Assembly: GCA_016185875.1 (NCBI GenBank)
Contig: JACPMS010000076.1
Span: 1-12,037, forward strand
Source of the DNA: Candidatus Woesearchaeota archaeon
GTDB lineage: Archaea > Nanobdellota > Nanobdellia > Woesearchaeales > GW2011-AR4
Length of the DNA stretch: 12,037 nucleotides
Direction of reading: 5' to 3'
The position numbers and the translations under genes were made by a program. Shown piece after piece: positions 1 to 8,633 of this stretch. Below the pieces are notes generated by a model. It was not told the DNA's origin. It ran no database searches and worked only from the letters and a program-made list of their open reading frames with translations. How positions within the stretch are numbered: position 1 is the first letter of the stretch; each line of letters starts with the position of its first letter.

Positions 1-2646
1 ATCAGGTCCAAGCTTCGAGTAATCCGCCTTTACCTTTACCCTGACGTTTGGCATAGATTCAACAAGCTTCACTTCCTTCACGTTTATCTGCTTTTTTATT
101 ATTTCTTTCAGTTCTTTGACCGCATTTGCAATATTGTTATCTTTCACAACTATCACAATTTCCTTCAATGGCCATCTAACTCCAAGCTGTATCTTTTCCC
201 TTACAGCAAGTGCATTTTGCACAATCTCGCTTACAATCTGCATTGATGCTTCAAGCTCTTCATCAATCATTTCTTCCTTATGCTTTGGCCAGTCAAAAAA
301 ATTAATGCTTTCTTCCTTCAGCTTGAACTCATGCCTTAAATTCTGGTGCATAGCCTCTGTTATGAAAGGCGCAATAGGAACAAACAATTTCAATGAACCT
401 AGCATTACATTAAATACAGTATAAAGCACAACCTTTTTTTCTTCATCGCTTCCCATTGATGCTTTGTCCCTTGTCAATTGTATGTATGCCCTGCTCAACT
501 CCAAAAACAATTCTTCAACCTGCCATGGAATTTCATTCAGCCTGTAATTATCAAACATTTCAGTGACGTTTTTTATTGTGGAATTCAGCTTTGAGAGTAT
601 ATAGCGCTCTTCAGTGCCAAGCTGGCTATCCTTTATAACCAAATCGCTGGGATTCAATTTAAGATGTTTAGCCATCTCTATCACATATTTATGCAGGTTC
701 CAAAGAACTGTCAGGTTTTTGTGCTTGACTTTCATGTCATCAAAGTTGTAATTGATGTCAACGCCTGGCTGGGTGCCGCCTGTCATGTAGTACCTTAAGG
801 TGTCTGCTCCGTATTCCATTATGACTTCCTGCGGCAGAATATAGTTGCCTAGCGACTTGCTCATCTTCCTTCCCTGCGCATCATTGATAAAGCCGTGCAT
901 GTACACTGACTTGAATGACGCATTGCTCATCGCAATCATTGAAGCCACAAACAAAAGGTTAAACCATCCTCTAATTTGGTCAATGCCTTCAAGAATGAAA
1001 TCAGCAGGGTACATCTTCTCAAACAAGTCTTTTCTTCTCGGGAAATCAAGACAGTTCCATGAGGCAGAGCCAGCATCTATCCACACATCCAAAATGTCAG
1101 GTATTCTTTCCTTTATTGAACCGCATTTGCACTTTATCCTGACTTCATCAATCCACGGCTTGTGCAAATCCTCTGGAATATGCCCGGCAAGTTTCTTCAA
1201 TTCATCAATTGAGCCGACAACAACAAAATCGTCGCATTGCCTGCATTTCCAGATAGGCAGTGGAGTGCCCCAGTATCTCTGCCTTGTAATTCCATTGTCC
1301 CTTAAATTGGCAATCCAGTTGTCAAAATTTTTTGAGCCTGCAAACTCAGGAACCCATTTTATGCCATTATTCAGTTCACGCATCCTCTCCTTTAAGTCCT
1401 CAATCCTGAAGAACCATTGCGTTGTTGTCCTGTAAATAACAGGGCTTTTGCAGCGCCAGCAATGCGCATAGTCATGCTCTATTTTTGCTTCAGCCACTAT
1501 AAATCCTTTTTTTCTTAACTCTTCAGTTATCTTTTTATCATCTTTTTTTGCTGTGAATCCCTTGAATATGCTGCTTGTTTCATCAAAAACCCCTCTTTCA
1601 GTCAAAGTGTTAAATGGCGGAATTCCATTCCTGTGCCCAACTTCATAATCCTCTGGACCGCATCCAGGCGCCATATGAACTAGTCCGGAGCCTTGGCTTG
1701 TGTCAACATATTCCTCGCTCATAACAACTGTATGGACTTTTGGATGCTTTCTCTTTAATTCCCTGAATTGATGGATTTCATTTTCAAACGGATGGATATA
1801 CTCCAAGCCGAGAAGATTGTCGCCTTTAAATTCCTCAACTATTGCGAACTGCTTTTCAGCTGCACCGCTTATCAGGCCAGATGCCAATTCTTTTGCAACA
1901 ATCCAGACCTCATTGCCAACTTTTGCCCTTACATACTCCAAGTTTGGATTTGCCATCACTCCCAAATTGAACGGGATTGTCCAAGGCGTTGTAGTCCAGA
2001 TTATCAGGAATTCATTAATTTTGTTTTTAACAGGAAATTTGACAAAAATTGAGTCATCAGTCACATTCTCGTACTCAAGCTCGTGCTTTGCCAAAGATGT
2101 CGCGCATGACGCGCACCAGTGCATTGTTTTTTCCCCTTCGTACAATCTTTTGTTCTCATATGCCTTTTTAATAAGCCACCACTCGCCTTCAATGTAGGTG
2201 TTTTGCACTGACTGGTAGGCATTGTCAAAATCCATCCACGTGCCTATCCTCCTGAAGTCCTCATTCATCGAGAGCATGTTTGTTATTGCAAATTCCCTGC
2301 AAGCATTGACAAAATTTGCCACTCCGTACATTGGAATGTCGTCCTTGCTTTTCAATCCCAAGTTCTTTTCAACAGCCTGCTCTGTAGGCATTCCATGCAT
2401 GTCATAGCCAGCCCTGTCCCAGACATCAAAGCCCTGCATTCTCTTGTACCTTAATACGCTGTCTTTCAGCGCTTTGTTCCATGCTGTTCCAAGATGAACT
2501 TTGCCAGAAGTATATGGAGGTCCGTCAAGAAAATAAAATTTCTTTTTGCCTTTGTTCTTCTGCTTAGCCTTTTCGTAAATATCATGTTTCTTCCAAAACT
2601 CCAGTATTTCAGGCTCCAGCTTTGCTGGTTCATAGTTTTGAATCAT
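1..2646 (-). CDS. ileS: Isoleucyl-tRNA synthetase (partial, C-terminus beyond window)
   Basis: Cytoplasmic class I aminoacyl-tRNA synthetase that charges tRNA-Ile with isoleucine and edits misactivated valine. 882 residues are visible from the ATG at 2646; the frame is still open at base 1, so the anticodon-binding C-terminal part lies outside. Seen: the HIGH-type motif GPPYTSGKVHLGT (residues 42-54), a Cys pair MHWCASC (175-181), the editing-domain signature TTTPWT near 216, a second Cys pair CWRC (396-399), a further Cys-rich segment (CRQC...CKCG), and the KMSKS loop (594-598) followed by LGN. Family members are about 1000-1050 aa, so roughly 150 residues are missing. The start is supported by a TATA-like box centred about 29 nt upstream and by the family N-terminus (LEPEILEFWKK). 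Val/Leu synthetases were considered; the HLGTAWNK and WTTTPWTIPFN context fits IleRS best. Confidence 0.97.
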   Translation of the reverse strand, partial: MIQNYEPAKLEPEILEFWKKHDIYEKAKQKNKGKKKFYFLDGPPYTSGKVHLGTAWNKALKDSVLRYKRMQGFDVWDRAGYDMHGMPTEQAVEKNLGLKSKDDIPMYGVANFVNACREFAITNMLSMNEDFRRIGTWMDFDNAYQSVQNTYIEGEWWLIKKAYENKRLYEGEKTMHWCASCATSLAKHELEYENVTDDSIFVKFPVKNKINEFLIIWTTTPWTIPFNLGVMANPNLEYVRAKVGNEVWIVAKELASGLISGAAEKQFAIVEEFKGDNLLGLEYIHPFENEIHQFRELKRKHPKVHTVVMSEEYVDTSQGSGLVHMAPGCGPEDYEVGHRNGIPPFNTLTERGVFDETSSIFKGFTAKKDDKKITEELRKKGFIVAEAKIEHDYAHCWRCKSPVIYRTTTQWFFRIEDLKERMRELNNGIKWVPEFAGSKNFDNWIANLRDNGITRQRYWGTPLPIWKCRQCDDFVVVGSIDELKKLAGHIPEDLHKPWIDEVRIKCKCGSIKERIPDILDVWIDAGSASWNCLDFPRRKDLFEKMYPADFILEGIDQIRGWFNLLFVASMIAMSNASFKSVYMHGFINDAQGRKMSKSLGNYILPQEVIMEYGADTLRYYMTGGTQPGVDINYNFDDMKVKHKNLTVLWNLHKYVIEMAKHLKLNPSDLVIKDSQLGTEERYILSKLNSTIKNVTEMFDNYRLNEIPWQVEELFLELSRAYIQLTRDKASMGSDEEKKVVLYTVFNVMLGSLKLFVPIAPFITEAMHQNLRHEFKLKEESINFFDWPKHKEEMIDEELEASMQIVSEIVQNALAVREKIQLGVRWPLKEIVIVVKDNNIANAVKELKEIIKKQINVKEVKLVESMPNVRVKVKADYSKLGPD

Positions 2647-2670
2647 TTTAGGAGATGAATCTAAGGGGAT

Positions 2671-2680
2671 TATTTAAATT
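2671..2680 (-). promoter_or_regulatory. TATA-like box for ileS
   Basis: AT-rich TATTTAAATT in the 55-bp gap before ileS, centred about 29 nt upstream of the ATG at 2646. This is the spacing expected for an archaeal leaderless or near-leaderless transcript, and no Shine-Dalgarno sequence precedes the start. Confidence 0.6.
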
Positions 2681-2701
2681 TTTAGAAAAAGTTCAGTGAT
2701 T

Positions 2702-3466
2702 TCAGTTTCCACTTATTTCAAATTGTCTGGCAAATTGTATTTGAGAATAAGCTGATTCGAAAATTGTGTATGCCAGATGTATCTTAGAACCAAATATATT
2801 GAATACATTTAGCCCAGGCTGATAAAATTTGTAAGTTGCTACATAGAGTTCTCCTCTGAAGAGGTGTATTATACCCTCCCTAACATAAAGTATGGGTGTA
2901 TATTCTTTTGGGATACGCAGATTATTCTTGAATTCTGCATCAGACTCATCCAACGTTCCAGCCAATAACTTATCAGTTAAATCTCTATGTGAAGAAAGTA
3001 AATCTAACAAAATCATAGTTGTGTCTTCAGATCCTCTGTTATTTGTTTTTATATGTGCCAGCAAGAATTCGTAAGGATTTTTGTATGCTCTTATTAACGC
3101 CTCAATCTCCTTGTCTAATTTATGTAACGTCTTTATTAAAAGTTTAATGTCTATTGGAGGACTAGGCGATTCCACATCACTTGATGAGGCTATTCTATAC
3201 TTTTTCCTTTCATTTTCACCTAATGAATACCCACAGTTATAAGGAGAAGAAAAAACATCTGCACTTGCTTCTTGCAAACCAGCTTGCAACCCATCCATAA
3301 AAAGATGAATCCCTCTACTGTAAGTAGATAGATTGCTACCATCATTTACTACACAGCAGTCAATGACCTCGTAGAGGACGCCTAAAATTATTTTAACTTT
3401 TGTATCTAATTCTTCTGATTTATCATTAGCTGCTTTCCTATTTAAAATGTCCACAAGATTTGTCAT
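2702..3466 (-). CDS. Hypothetical protein, 254 aa, predicted soluble helical
   Basis: Not recognised. The protein has no signal peptide, no clear membrane segment and no catalytic motif I can name. It reads as mostly alpha-helical: residues about 16-40, a long charged helix around 108-135 (LLIKTLHKLDKEIEALI), and 150-170. A Ser/Pro-rich linker (SSSDVESPSPP) at about 93-104 suggests two domains. The C-terminal third is aromatic-rich (Tyr/Phe). Four cysteines are seen or nearly so (CC near 37-38, one near 78), with no metal-site spacing. The ATG at 3466 has no SD but sits 30 nt from a TATA-like box. It is monocistronic between polB and ileS with its own promoter. It looks more AT-rich than its neighbours by eye, which could mean transfer or relaxed constraint. 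The uninterrupted 254-codon frame and promoter support it being real. Confidence 0.75.
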   Translation of the reverse strand: MTNLVDILNRKAANDKSEELDTKVKIILGVLYEVIDCCVVNDGSNLSTYSRGIHLFMDGLQAGLQEASADVFSSPYNCGYSLGENERKKYRIASSSDVESPSPPIDIKLLIKTLHKLDKEIEALIRAYKNPYEFLLAHIKTNNRGSEDTTMILLDLLSSHRDLTDKLLAGTLDESDAEFKNNLRIPKEYTPILYVREGIIHLFRGELYVATYKFYQPGLNVFNIFGSKIHLAYTIFESAYSQIQFARQFEISGN

Positions 3467-3490
3467 AAGCTAGCAATAGGAAAATATTCT

Positions 3491-3500
3491 ATTCTTAAAA
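3491..3500 (-). promoter_or_regulatory. TATA-like box for the 254-aa gene
   Basis: On the - strand this reads TTTTAAGAAT, centred about 30 nt upstream of the ATG at 3466, in the 60-bp gap after polB. Leaderless-type spacing; no SD seen. Confidence 0.45.
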
Positions 3501-3526
3501 CTTTTCAATGAAATCTAAATAAAATC

Positions 3527-5983
3527 TCAAAAAAACCCTTCCAGCTTAGTCTGCTCTTTTGTTTCAAGCAAATCCTCCTTCTTATAGCCTAAAACATTAA
3601 AAATCCTTTCAACTGCTGGAATAACTTGGTTGTTGATGTAATAGTCAGCATCATAGTCCCCTTCCCTGACCTCTTCTGGCAGCTTTGAGCGGTTTCTTAT
3701 TATGTCATTGCCTTGGGTTACAACATATTTGATAATTGTTCCAGGACTGATGTCCCTGCCTTTGTTCTTCAGGCGCTGGGCAACTGCAACATGGGGGCCT
3801 TTAGCAGCATAATCCAAAATATCCTTTTGCAGCTGGGTATGAATCACAACCCTCTCAATTGGCACTTTCTTGTTTCTTAAATCACTCACTATGTTTTTAA
3901 CGTATTCAAGCGCTTTCATTGTGTCATTTTCCCTCAAGATTATTCCCAAGACATTTTCCTGCACGTCTTTTGCAATGAAAGACCAGTTGCGTCGTACAGT
4001 TTCAAAACCCTTGATCTTAAGCGTGCCCTGCTCTGACATCAGGGCATATTTCTTCTTAGCGCCAAAAGGGCCAAGCTTTGCAGACACAAAAATTCCGCTG
4101 GGATAAAATCCCTCGTAATCAAGCTCCATCAAGCCAGGCAGATCCAAATTTATTGACTCTGCAAAACTGCCAGCATCATTTTTTGATTTGCCATCGAGAG
4201 TCAGAAAAACGCTATCAGTGTCGCTATACAATACAAAAAACCCTTCTTTCTGTGCCCTGTCAATAACTTTGCGTATGTAAAATCTTCCCCATGCAGTCAC
4301 GCTCCTTGCACATTCTATAGAGTACCATCTTGCACCAAAAAAACCCAAGTAGCCATAAAATGAATTTGCAAGCAGCTTCAAGCTGTTCTGCCTTGCATCA
4401 AGGAATGTGAATTTCTCGTCATGCTCCTCCTTTATTATCTCCTTGATGCGCATCCTTCTTGTGATTAAGTCCTCAATCAAAATGGGGATGAAGCCTTTCC
4501 TTTTTGCACAAAACCAATGCCTGTCGCTTTCATCAGGAGCGGCTTTAGCCGAGTCTTCGCAGCATTTGCAGTCAATTGTGTCATGCCCTATGTTATGCGA
4601 GCCCAATATCGTAGGGTAAAGGCTTCTAAAGTCAAAAACAACAATGTCCTTGTACAAGCCTGGCTTGGGCTCGTACACAAAAGCGCCTTGATATGTGTTG
4701 AGCCTTCTCTGCTGCACCTCGTCATAATAAGGCTTGTTTGGCGCAATTTCATTAAATTGAGGAGCTTGCTTCATTATGTACCATTCAACAAGCTGCGAAA
4801 ATCCCATCCTGTTGACGTCATAAATTGGAATGCCGACTATCTTGACCATTTCTATTATTGTTGGAAGCATTTTTACTGCCAGATTGTAAGTCAGGAGCGA
4901 GTCATGAAGGTTGTACTCGCAAAACCTCTCAAGTTTTTCATTGCTGTTGTCCCATATGTCCGGAAGTTCCGCCAAGGATACGTCATGCTTTTTCTCGCCG
5001 AGCAATTCGGTCGCTACAGCATTCAAATCATAAGAGTATGTTTCCAAAGTGCCTCCTATCACTTTTTTTATGAATTTGAAAACATCCAGATGCGTGATTC
5101 CGTTTATTGCAACAGTTGTTTCCCTGCCGCTTTTAACCCTCAACTCAGAATAGTCCAGCCCGATGTCAAGCTTGATTTTGTACTTGTCAGCACGGGTTTT
5201 TATATACGGCAGGTCAAACCCGTCAGAGAAATATCCTGTCAGGATATCGGGCTTGTAAGCGTCAATTACTTCCTTGAATTTTTCAATAAGCTCTGTCTCG
5301 CTGCTTACAAATTCTATGTAGTCAATATTGGTTTTGAATTTTTTCCATACAAAAACCTTCCTGAAATTTTCCCCATAAAACGAGAGCATTATGATTGGGT
5401 TTTTCTCAGCGTCAATGGCAACATCAAAAGGGCTGTATGTCTCGATGTCAAATGCCAGGATTCTTGGGCTATGCAGTGTATCGCTGCCTGCCTGCTCAAT
5501 GCTGTCTGCCCTGAAAACTGCACTCCTTGATTTTTGGCTTGTAAATTCACCTGTTGCCTGATGCAGAACCAACGGAACAATGTTTTTGTCTATAAAGTAG
5601 CGCCTGACAAAAGGAATGTCATATTCATGAATCGAGCTTATGCTTTCCCATTGCCTTATGGCTTCCCTGATGACAGGGACGCTGCTTGGCAGGTTCGTAT
5701 AAACTTTTATTGCCAAAACTTCCTTTCCCAAAAACTTTTTCATGACAATTTCTGCCTTTGTCACAAAAGAGACTTCAATCTCGCTCTCAACCCTTATTTT
5801 TTCAAGCTTGTCGCTTATGTTTGCTCCGTCTTTTGGAATTACATAAAAATAAGGCTCGAACTTGCTGTCAAGAATAGAGAGCTGCCTGCCGTCAGAAGCC
5901 CTGCCGTACAAGTTTATGACAGCCTTTCCATCCTGAACTTTGTAAGTGGCATCCAGGGGGAAAAACTGGATTTTTTCCACCAT
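3527..5983 (-). CDS. polB: Family B DNA polymerase (replicative, with 3'-5' exonuclease)
   Basis: Archaeal replicative DNA polymerase, 818 aa from the chosen ATG. An in-frame ATG at 6007 would add 8 residues; residue numbers here count from that upstream ATG. Exonuclease motifs: Exo I FDIETYS with D187/E189, Exo II around DGFD (262-265), Exo III YNLHD (365-369). Polymerase motifs: A DFRSLYPTI (459-467), B RQNSLKLLANSFYGY (539-552), C YSDTDSVF (594-601). The protein ends in QTKLEGFF, an exact QxxLxxFF PCNA-interacting box at the very C-terminus. A Cys cluster (C480, C482, C483, C500) follows motif A. All catalytic residues appear intact. The start at 5983 is preferred because the TATA-like box at 6007-6015 is centred 28 nt upstream of it and overlaps the alternative ATG, and because archaeal PolBs start close to the FFPLD strand. 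Confidence 0.97.
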   Translation of the reverse strand: MVEKIQFFPLDATYKVQDGKAVINLYGRASDGRQLSILDSKFEPYFYVIPKDGANISDKLEKIRVESEIEVSFVTKAEIVMKKFLGKEVLAIKVYTNLPSSVPVIREAIRQWESISSIHEYDIPFVRRYFIDKNIVPLVLHQATGEFTSQKSRSAVFRADSIEQAGSDTLHSPRILAFDIETYSPFDVAIDAEKNPIIMLSFYGENFRKVFVWKKFKTNIDYIEFVSSETELIEKFKEVIDAYKPDILTGYFSDGFDLPYIKTRADKYKIKLDIGLDYSELRVKSGRETTVAINGITHLDVFKFIKKVIGGTLETYSYDLNAVATELLGEKKHDVSLAELPDIWDNSNEKLERFCEYNLHDSLLTYNLAVKMLPTIIEMVKIVGIPIYDVNRMGFSQLVEWYIMKQAPQFNEIAPNKPYYDEVQQRRLNTYQGAFVYEPKPGLYKDIVVFDFRSLYPTILGSHNIGHDTIDCKCCEDSAKAAPDESDRHWFCAKRKGFIPILIEDLITRRMRIKEIIKEEHDEKFTFLDARQNSLKLLANSFYGYLGFFGARWYSIECARSVTAWGRFYIRKVIDRAQKEGFFVLYSDTDSVFLTLDGKSKNDAGSFAESINLDLPGLMELDYEGFYPSGIFVSAKLGPFGAKKKYALMSEQGTLKIKGFETVRRNWSFIAKDVQENVLGIILRENDTMKALEYVKNIVSDLRNKKVPIERVVIHTQLQKDILDYAAKGPHVAVAQRLKNKGRDISPGTIIKYVVTQGNDIIRNRSKLPEEVREGDYDADYYINNQVIPAVERIFNVLGYKKEDLLETKEQTKLEGFF

Positions 5984-6006
5984 AATAGTCGAGAAGGCGT
6001 TTTGCA

Positions 6007-6015
6007 TATTTAAAA
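6007..6015 (-). promoter_or_regulatory. TATA-like box for polB
   Basis: On the - strand TTTTAAATA, centred 28 nt upstream of the ATG at 5983. It overlaps the upstream in-frame ATG at 6007, which argues that the polB mRNA starts near 5983 and is leaderless. Confidence 0.6.
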
Positions 6016-6040
6016 GTGTTGGTGCTCAGAGGAGGAAATC

Positions 6041-6050
6041 TTTTTATAAC
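6041..6050 (+). promoter_or_regulatory. TATA-like box for the surface protein gene
   Basis: TTTTTATAAC, centred about 28 nt upstream of the ATG at 6073, with no SD between box and start. With the polB box on the other strand it makes a compact divergent promoter region of under 90 bp. The purine-rich AGAGGAGGAAA at 6028-6038 lies upstream of this box and so cannot serve as an SD for this gene. Confidence 0.55.
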
Positions 6051-6072
6051 TTTATCCAATTCCCGCTTTAAA

Positions 6073-7260
6073 ATGAAAGGGGTGGTTATGTTTTTAATGC
6101 TGATTATATTTTTACCTCTCGTATTTTCTATTTCAATCAAAGAGCTTATCTCAAGGTACAGCTTTTACGCTGTTACAGGGCAGATGAACGTCACAAATTT
6201 TACAGACTTTATGGTTGACAAGAACAACAATGGCTTGAATGATACGCTTGTTTTGGAATTTACAACAAACAATGCTGCTGGAAATTTTATTTTTGCAGTT
6301 GATTTGTTTGATAAAGATGGGATCCTAACCAACAAAACAAATAATACATTGGCGTCCGGAATAAACAAAATTAATGCAACATTCAGTTCAATCCTGCTGA
6401 CTCAAAGCCGATTCAATTATTCAATAAAAGTCTACAACTCCACACACAGCCTAAAATACAGAAAGGACAACATACTGACTCAAAATTATTCAGGCTATGA
6501 AGAAGGATTTAGAGTCACAGTCTCCAAGGATTCGAAAATAAATAAGACTCTAAGAATAAACATTACTCTTAATTCACCAATAAATGGGACGCATAGGACA
6601 ACTTTATTTTTATCCTACAACAATTCAGTTATCTTTTCAAAAGAGGACAAATTAATAACAAGCTCGATAAATCACCTGTTATTCAATTTTGGCAATGAAA
6701 CTCTGAAAAGAACCCATTTCATTGGAAATTTCACAGTTTCTTCTGTAAAAATCGGCAGGAAGGCGATTAAAACGAATTTTGCAACCTCATTTTATGATTT
6801 CAGGGATTTTGCCTCCACATCCTATATTTATAATTTCAGCGACAATGGGAGTGATACAAACAACAATGCAAAATACGACATTCTTGAGATTAATGCATGC
6901 TCCCAGATTGAAAAGCAAGACAATTACACAGTTGCAATAGATTTATATGACCTTTTCGGCAATATTGTTGAAGCAAAAAATACTTCTTACTACCTTAACA
7001 GTGGAAAAAATACTATCACTATCAACATCAATGGCTCATTAATATATGCAAAAAAGCTAAACGGCCCTTTTGCGGTTAAATCCATTGAGCTTTTTGAAAA
7101 CGGCACTTTGGTTGACCAGCTAAAGGACGCTTATGTAACTTCAAATTACAATTTCAACGATTTACATTCAAGAACACAGGCAACAAGCACGCATTCAATG
7201 TCTTTACAGAGATTTTTGACAACAAGACTTTTTCTCAAGGAAACAAATCAAATATTTTGA
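6073..7260 (+). CDS. Secreted surface protein, N-terminal part (frameshifted)
   Basis: N-terminal half of a large exported protein. The ATG at 6073 gives a signal peptide: Lys at residue 2, a hydrophobic core over about residues 5-17 (VMFLMLIIFLPLV), then FSIS. The mature part has two copies of a beta-rich domain (about 45-150 and 250-360). Each opens with an Asp/Asn loop resembling a Ca-binding DxNxNGxxD element: DKNNNGLND at 49-57 and the diverged DTNNNAKYD at 261-269, followed by LVLEF or ILEIN and a VDLFD or IDLYD strand. N-x-S/T sequons are very frequent, fitting archaeal S-layer-type N-glycosylation. Roughly the last 30 residues (from about codon 363, near 7160) are out of frame: the sensible sequence continues in the frame of the next entry. 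An upstream GTG at 6016 would add 19 residues and destroy the signal peptide, so it was rejected. Confidence 0.85.
   Translation: MKGVVMFLMLIIFLPLVFSISIKELISRYSFYAVTGQMNVTNFTDFMVDKNNNGLNDTLVLEFTTNNAAGNFIFAVDLFDKDGILTNKTNNTLASGINKINATFSSILLTQSRFNYSIKVYNSTHSLKYRKDNILTQNYSGYEEGFRVTVSKDSKINKTLRINITLNSPINGTHRTTLFLSYNNSVIFSKEDKLITSSINHLLFNFGNETLKRTHFIGNFTVSSVKIGRKAIKTNFATSFYDFRDFASTSYIYNFSDNGSDTNNNAKYDILEINACSQIEKQDNYTVAIDLYDLFGNIVEAKNTSYYLNSGKNTITININGSLIYAKKLNGPFAVKSIELFENGTLVDQLKDAYVTSNYNFNDLHSRTQATSTHSMSLQRFLTTRLFLKETNQIF
7150..7165 (+). other. Apparent -1 nt frameshift joining the two halves of the surface protein
   Basis: Upstream frame reads ...SNYNFND then nonsense; downstream frame reads nonsense then TFKNTGNKHAF. 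Adding one T to the TTT run at 7161-7163 restores NYNFNDFTFKNTGNKHAF without a break. Both frames are open across 7150-7257, so the exact site is set by domain sense, not by a stop. It is either a homopolymer assembly error or a real mutation. I see no canonical X-XXY-YYZ slippery heptamer here. Confidence 0.8.
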
Positions 7261-8633
7261 ATACTGATTCGCAAATTACTTATGAAGTTAAGTTTACTAA
7301 TATATCCGATTTTGAAGTAAGCGCTATAGCCGATTCCCAAGATTTTGTAGAGGAATTAAATGAAAGCAACAATGCAGAAAGGGTTGCAATAAAGCTGAAC
7401 AAGCGCCCTAGTTTGTCATCAGTAAAAAATATAACTGTAAATGAGACAGGCAGGATTATGATAAATCTTTCAGCTTCCGACCCAAATGAGGATAATCTTT
7501 CTTTTTCAGTAAACTTATCAAGATTTTCAGATAATTATAATATTTTTGAATGGAACACAACAACAACTGAGAGCGGAAACTATACATTGAGCGCAAACGC
7601 CTCTGACGGCTTTTTGAGCGACACAGTTATCTTTCAAGTCATTGTTCTAGATGTTCCTGAAATAGATGCTGATAACGACGGCATAAATGACAGCATTGAC
7701 AAGCTTATAGGCGACGAAAGTTCTGTAAACAGCTCAACCATCACCCTGCAAATTTTTTTGGACAATTCAAGGAATTTATCAAGATTTTTTAATGAAAGCA
7801 GGAAAATAAAGTTTATGGACAGCAACTTTACAATTGCGGAATTCGACTTTGATTTTTCAAAGCAAAAATTAAACCTGACAAAAGTCGCAATTGACAAGCA
7901 AAAAGGAAGCGCAAAAGGCTCTTTGTTTGTCAGGGGCTTGAAAATGCCAGAAGGAACGTTAAAGACGCTGTATTTGGATAAAGCCAACACAACTATAAAT
8001 GGAATCTGCATCAAAGAGGAAGAAATATCCTCAATAAGCGAGATAAGCAGTAACTGCAATTTGGATAATGAATTTAAAGTTGAGTGCGATGGGACATTGC
8101 AGAATTCCTTCACATGCGCATACAATTCAACCATAAGCAAATACAAGGTTAAAGGATTAAAGCATTCTGGGATAATACAGATTGATTATGCAAATACAGA
8201 ACCAAGCTCAGGCAGTTCAGAAAGTTCTTCAGGATCCACAGGCAGTTCTGGTGGCGGCGGAGGCGCAAGCTGCATTTCTGACTGGCAATGCAGCGAATGG
8301 ACAGAATGTGTTGATGGAATTAAAAACAGAAAATGCTCTGATGCAAGCCAATGCACATTTTCATCCAGCAAGCCTGTTGAAGTGGAAGCATGCGCACTTA
8401 GCCAGAATGAAAAAAATCTTGTAAATATAATTAAGCCACTGGATTATGTTGATAGAACAATAAAAAGATTAAAGCAAGGCAGTTCCTCAAAACTTGCTGG
8501 TGTTACTGGGCATGCTGTTAAACTTATGCCAAAAATAAGAAATTTTTCAGATGCTGCTGATATTTTTTCAGTGATTTTGGTTCTTGGCTCATTATCTTTG
8601 GCAGTGAGAAGCTTATTTCTCAAGAATATTTAA
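7257..8633 (+). CDS. Secreted surface protein, C-terminal part with membrane anchor (frameshifted)
   Basis: Continuation of the preceding protein. No true start is apparent: the first possible start is a TTG, and the frame is meaningful upstream to about 7150, where it reads TFKNTGNKHAFNVFTEIFD, a CARDB-like (cell-adhesion-related) beta domain that runs to NESNNAERVAI. Then, numbering from 7257: a cadherin/Ig-like domain (about 51-135; ASDPNEDNLSFSV, SGNYTLSANASDG), a Ca-binding-like DADNDGIND (137-145), a region of unknown fold (about 150-310), a Ser/Gly linker (about 316-337), and a thrombospondin-1-like module with six Cys (C..DWQCSEWTEC...RKC...C...C, about 339-378). Last come a TGHAV element and a hydrophobic C-terminal segment (about 433-452) with basic residues after it, suggesting a membrane anchor. 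The intact protein would be about 850 aa, exported and anchored. Binding or adhesion is inferred from the domains only. Confidence 0.82.
   Translation: MNTDSQITYEVKFTNISDFEVSAIADSQDFVEELNESNNAERVAIKLNKRPSLSSVKNITVNETGRIMINLSASDPNEDNLSFSVNLSRFSDNYNIFEWNTTTTESGNYTLSANASDGFLSDTVIFQVIVLDVPEIDADNDGINDSIDKLIGDESSVNSSTITLQIFLDNSRNLSRFFNESRKIKFMDSNFTIAEFDFDFSKQKLNLTKVAIDKQKGSAKGSLFVRGLKMPEGTLKTLYLDKANTTINGICIKEEEISSISEISSNCNLDNEFKVECDGTLQNSFTCAYNSTISKYKVKGLKHSGIIQIDYANTEPSSGSSESSSGSTGSSGGGGGASCISDWQCSEWTECVDGIKNRKCSDASQCTFSSSKPVEVEACALSQNEKNLVNIIKPLDYVDRTIKRLKQGSSSKLAGVTGHAVKLMPKIRNFSDAADIFSVILVLGSLSLAVRSLFLKNI

Noticed and set aside
845..1435. 196-codon + strand open frame opposite ileS (and smaller ones at 1768-2407)
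   Set aside because: Antisense to intact IleRS motifs; the Ser/Leu/Ile-rich translations are typical of reverse-strand reading.
4517..5530. 337-codon open frame on the + strand opposite polB
   Set aside because: It lies wholly antisense to conserved exonuclease and polymerase motifs, starts without a promoter or SD, and its translation has no coherent domain or composition. It is a shadow of the polB codon pattern.
5534..6013. 159-codon + strand frame running out of the start of polB
   Set aside because: Antisense to the polB N-terminal domain, with no promoter.
7150..7165. Programmed -1 ribosomal frameshift
   Set aside because: No slippery heptamer and no evident downstream pseudoknot; an indel in the T run explains it more simply.
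7634..8146. 170-codon - strand frame inside the surface protein gene
   Set aside because: Antisense to the domain-bearing frame and with no start signals.
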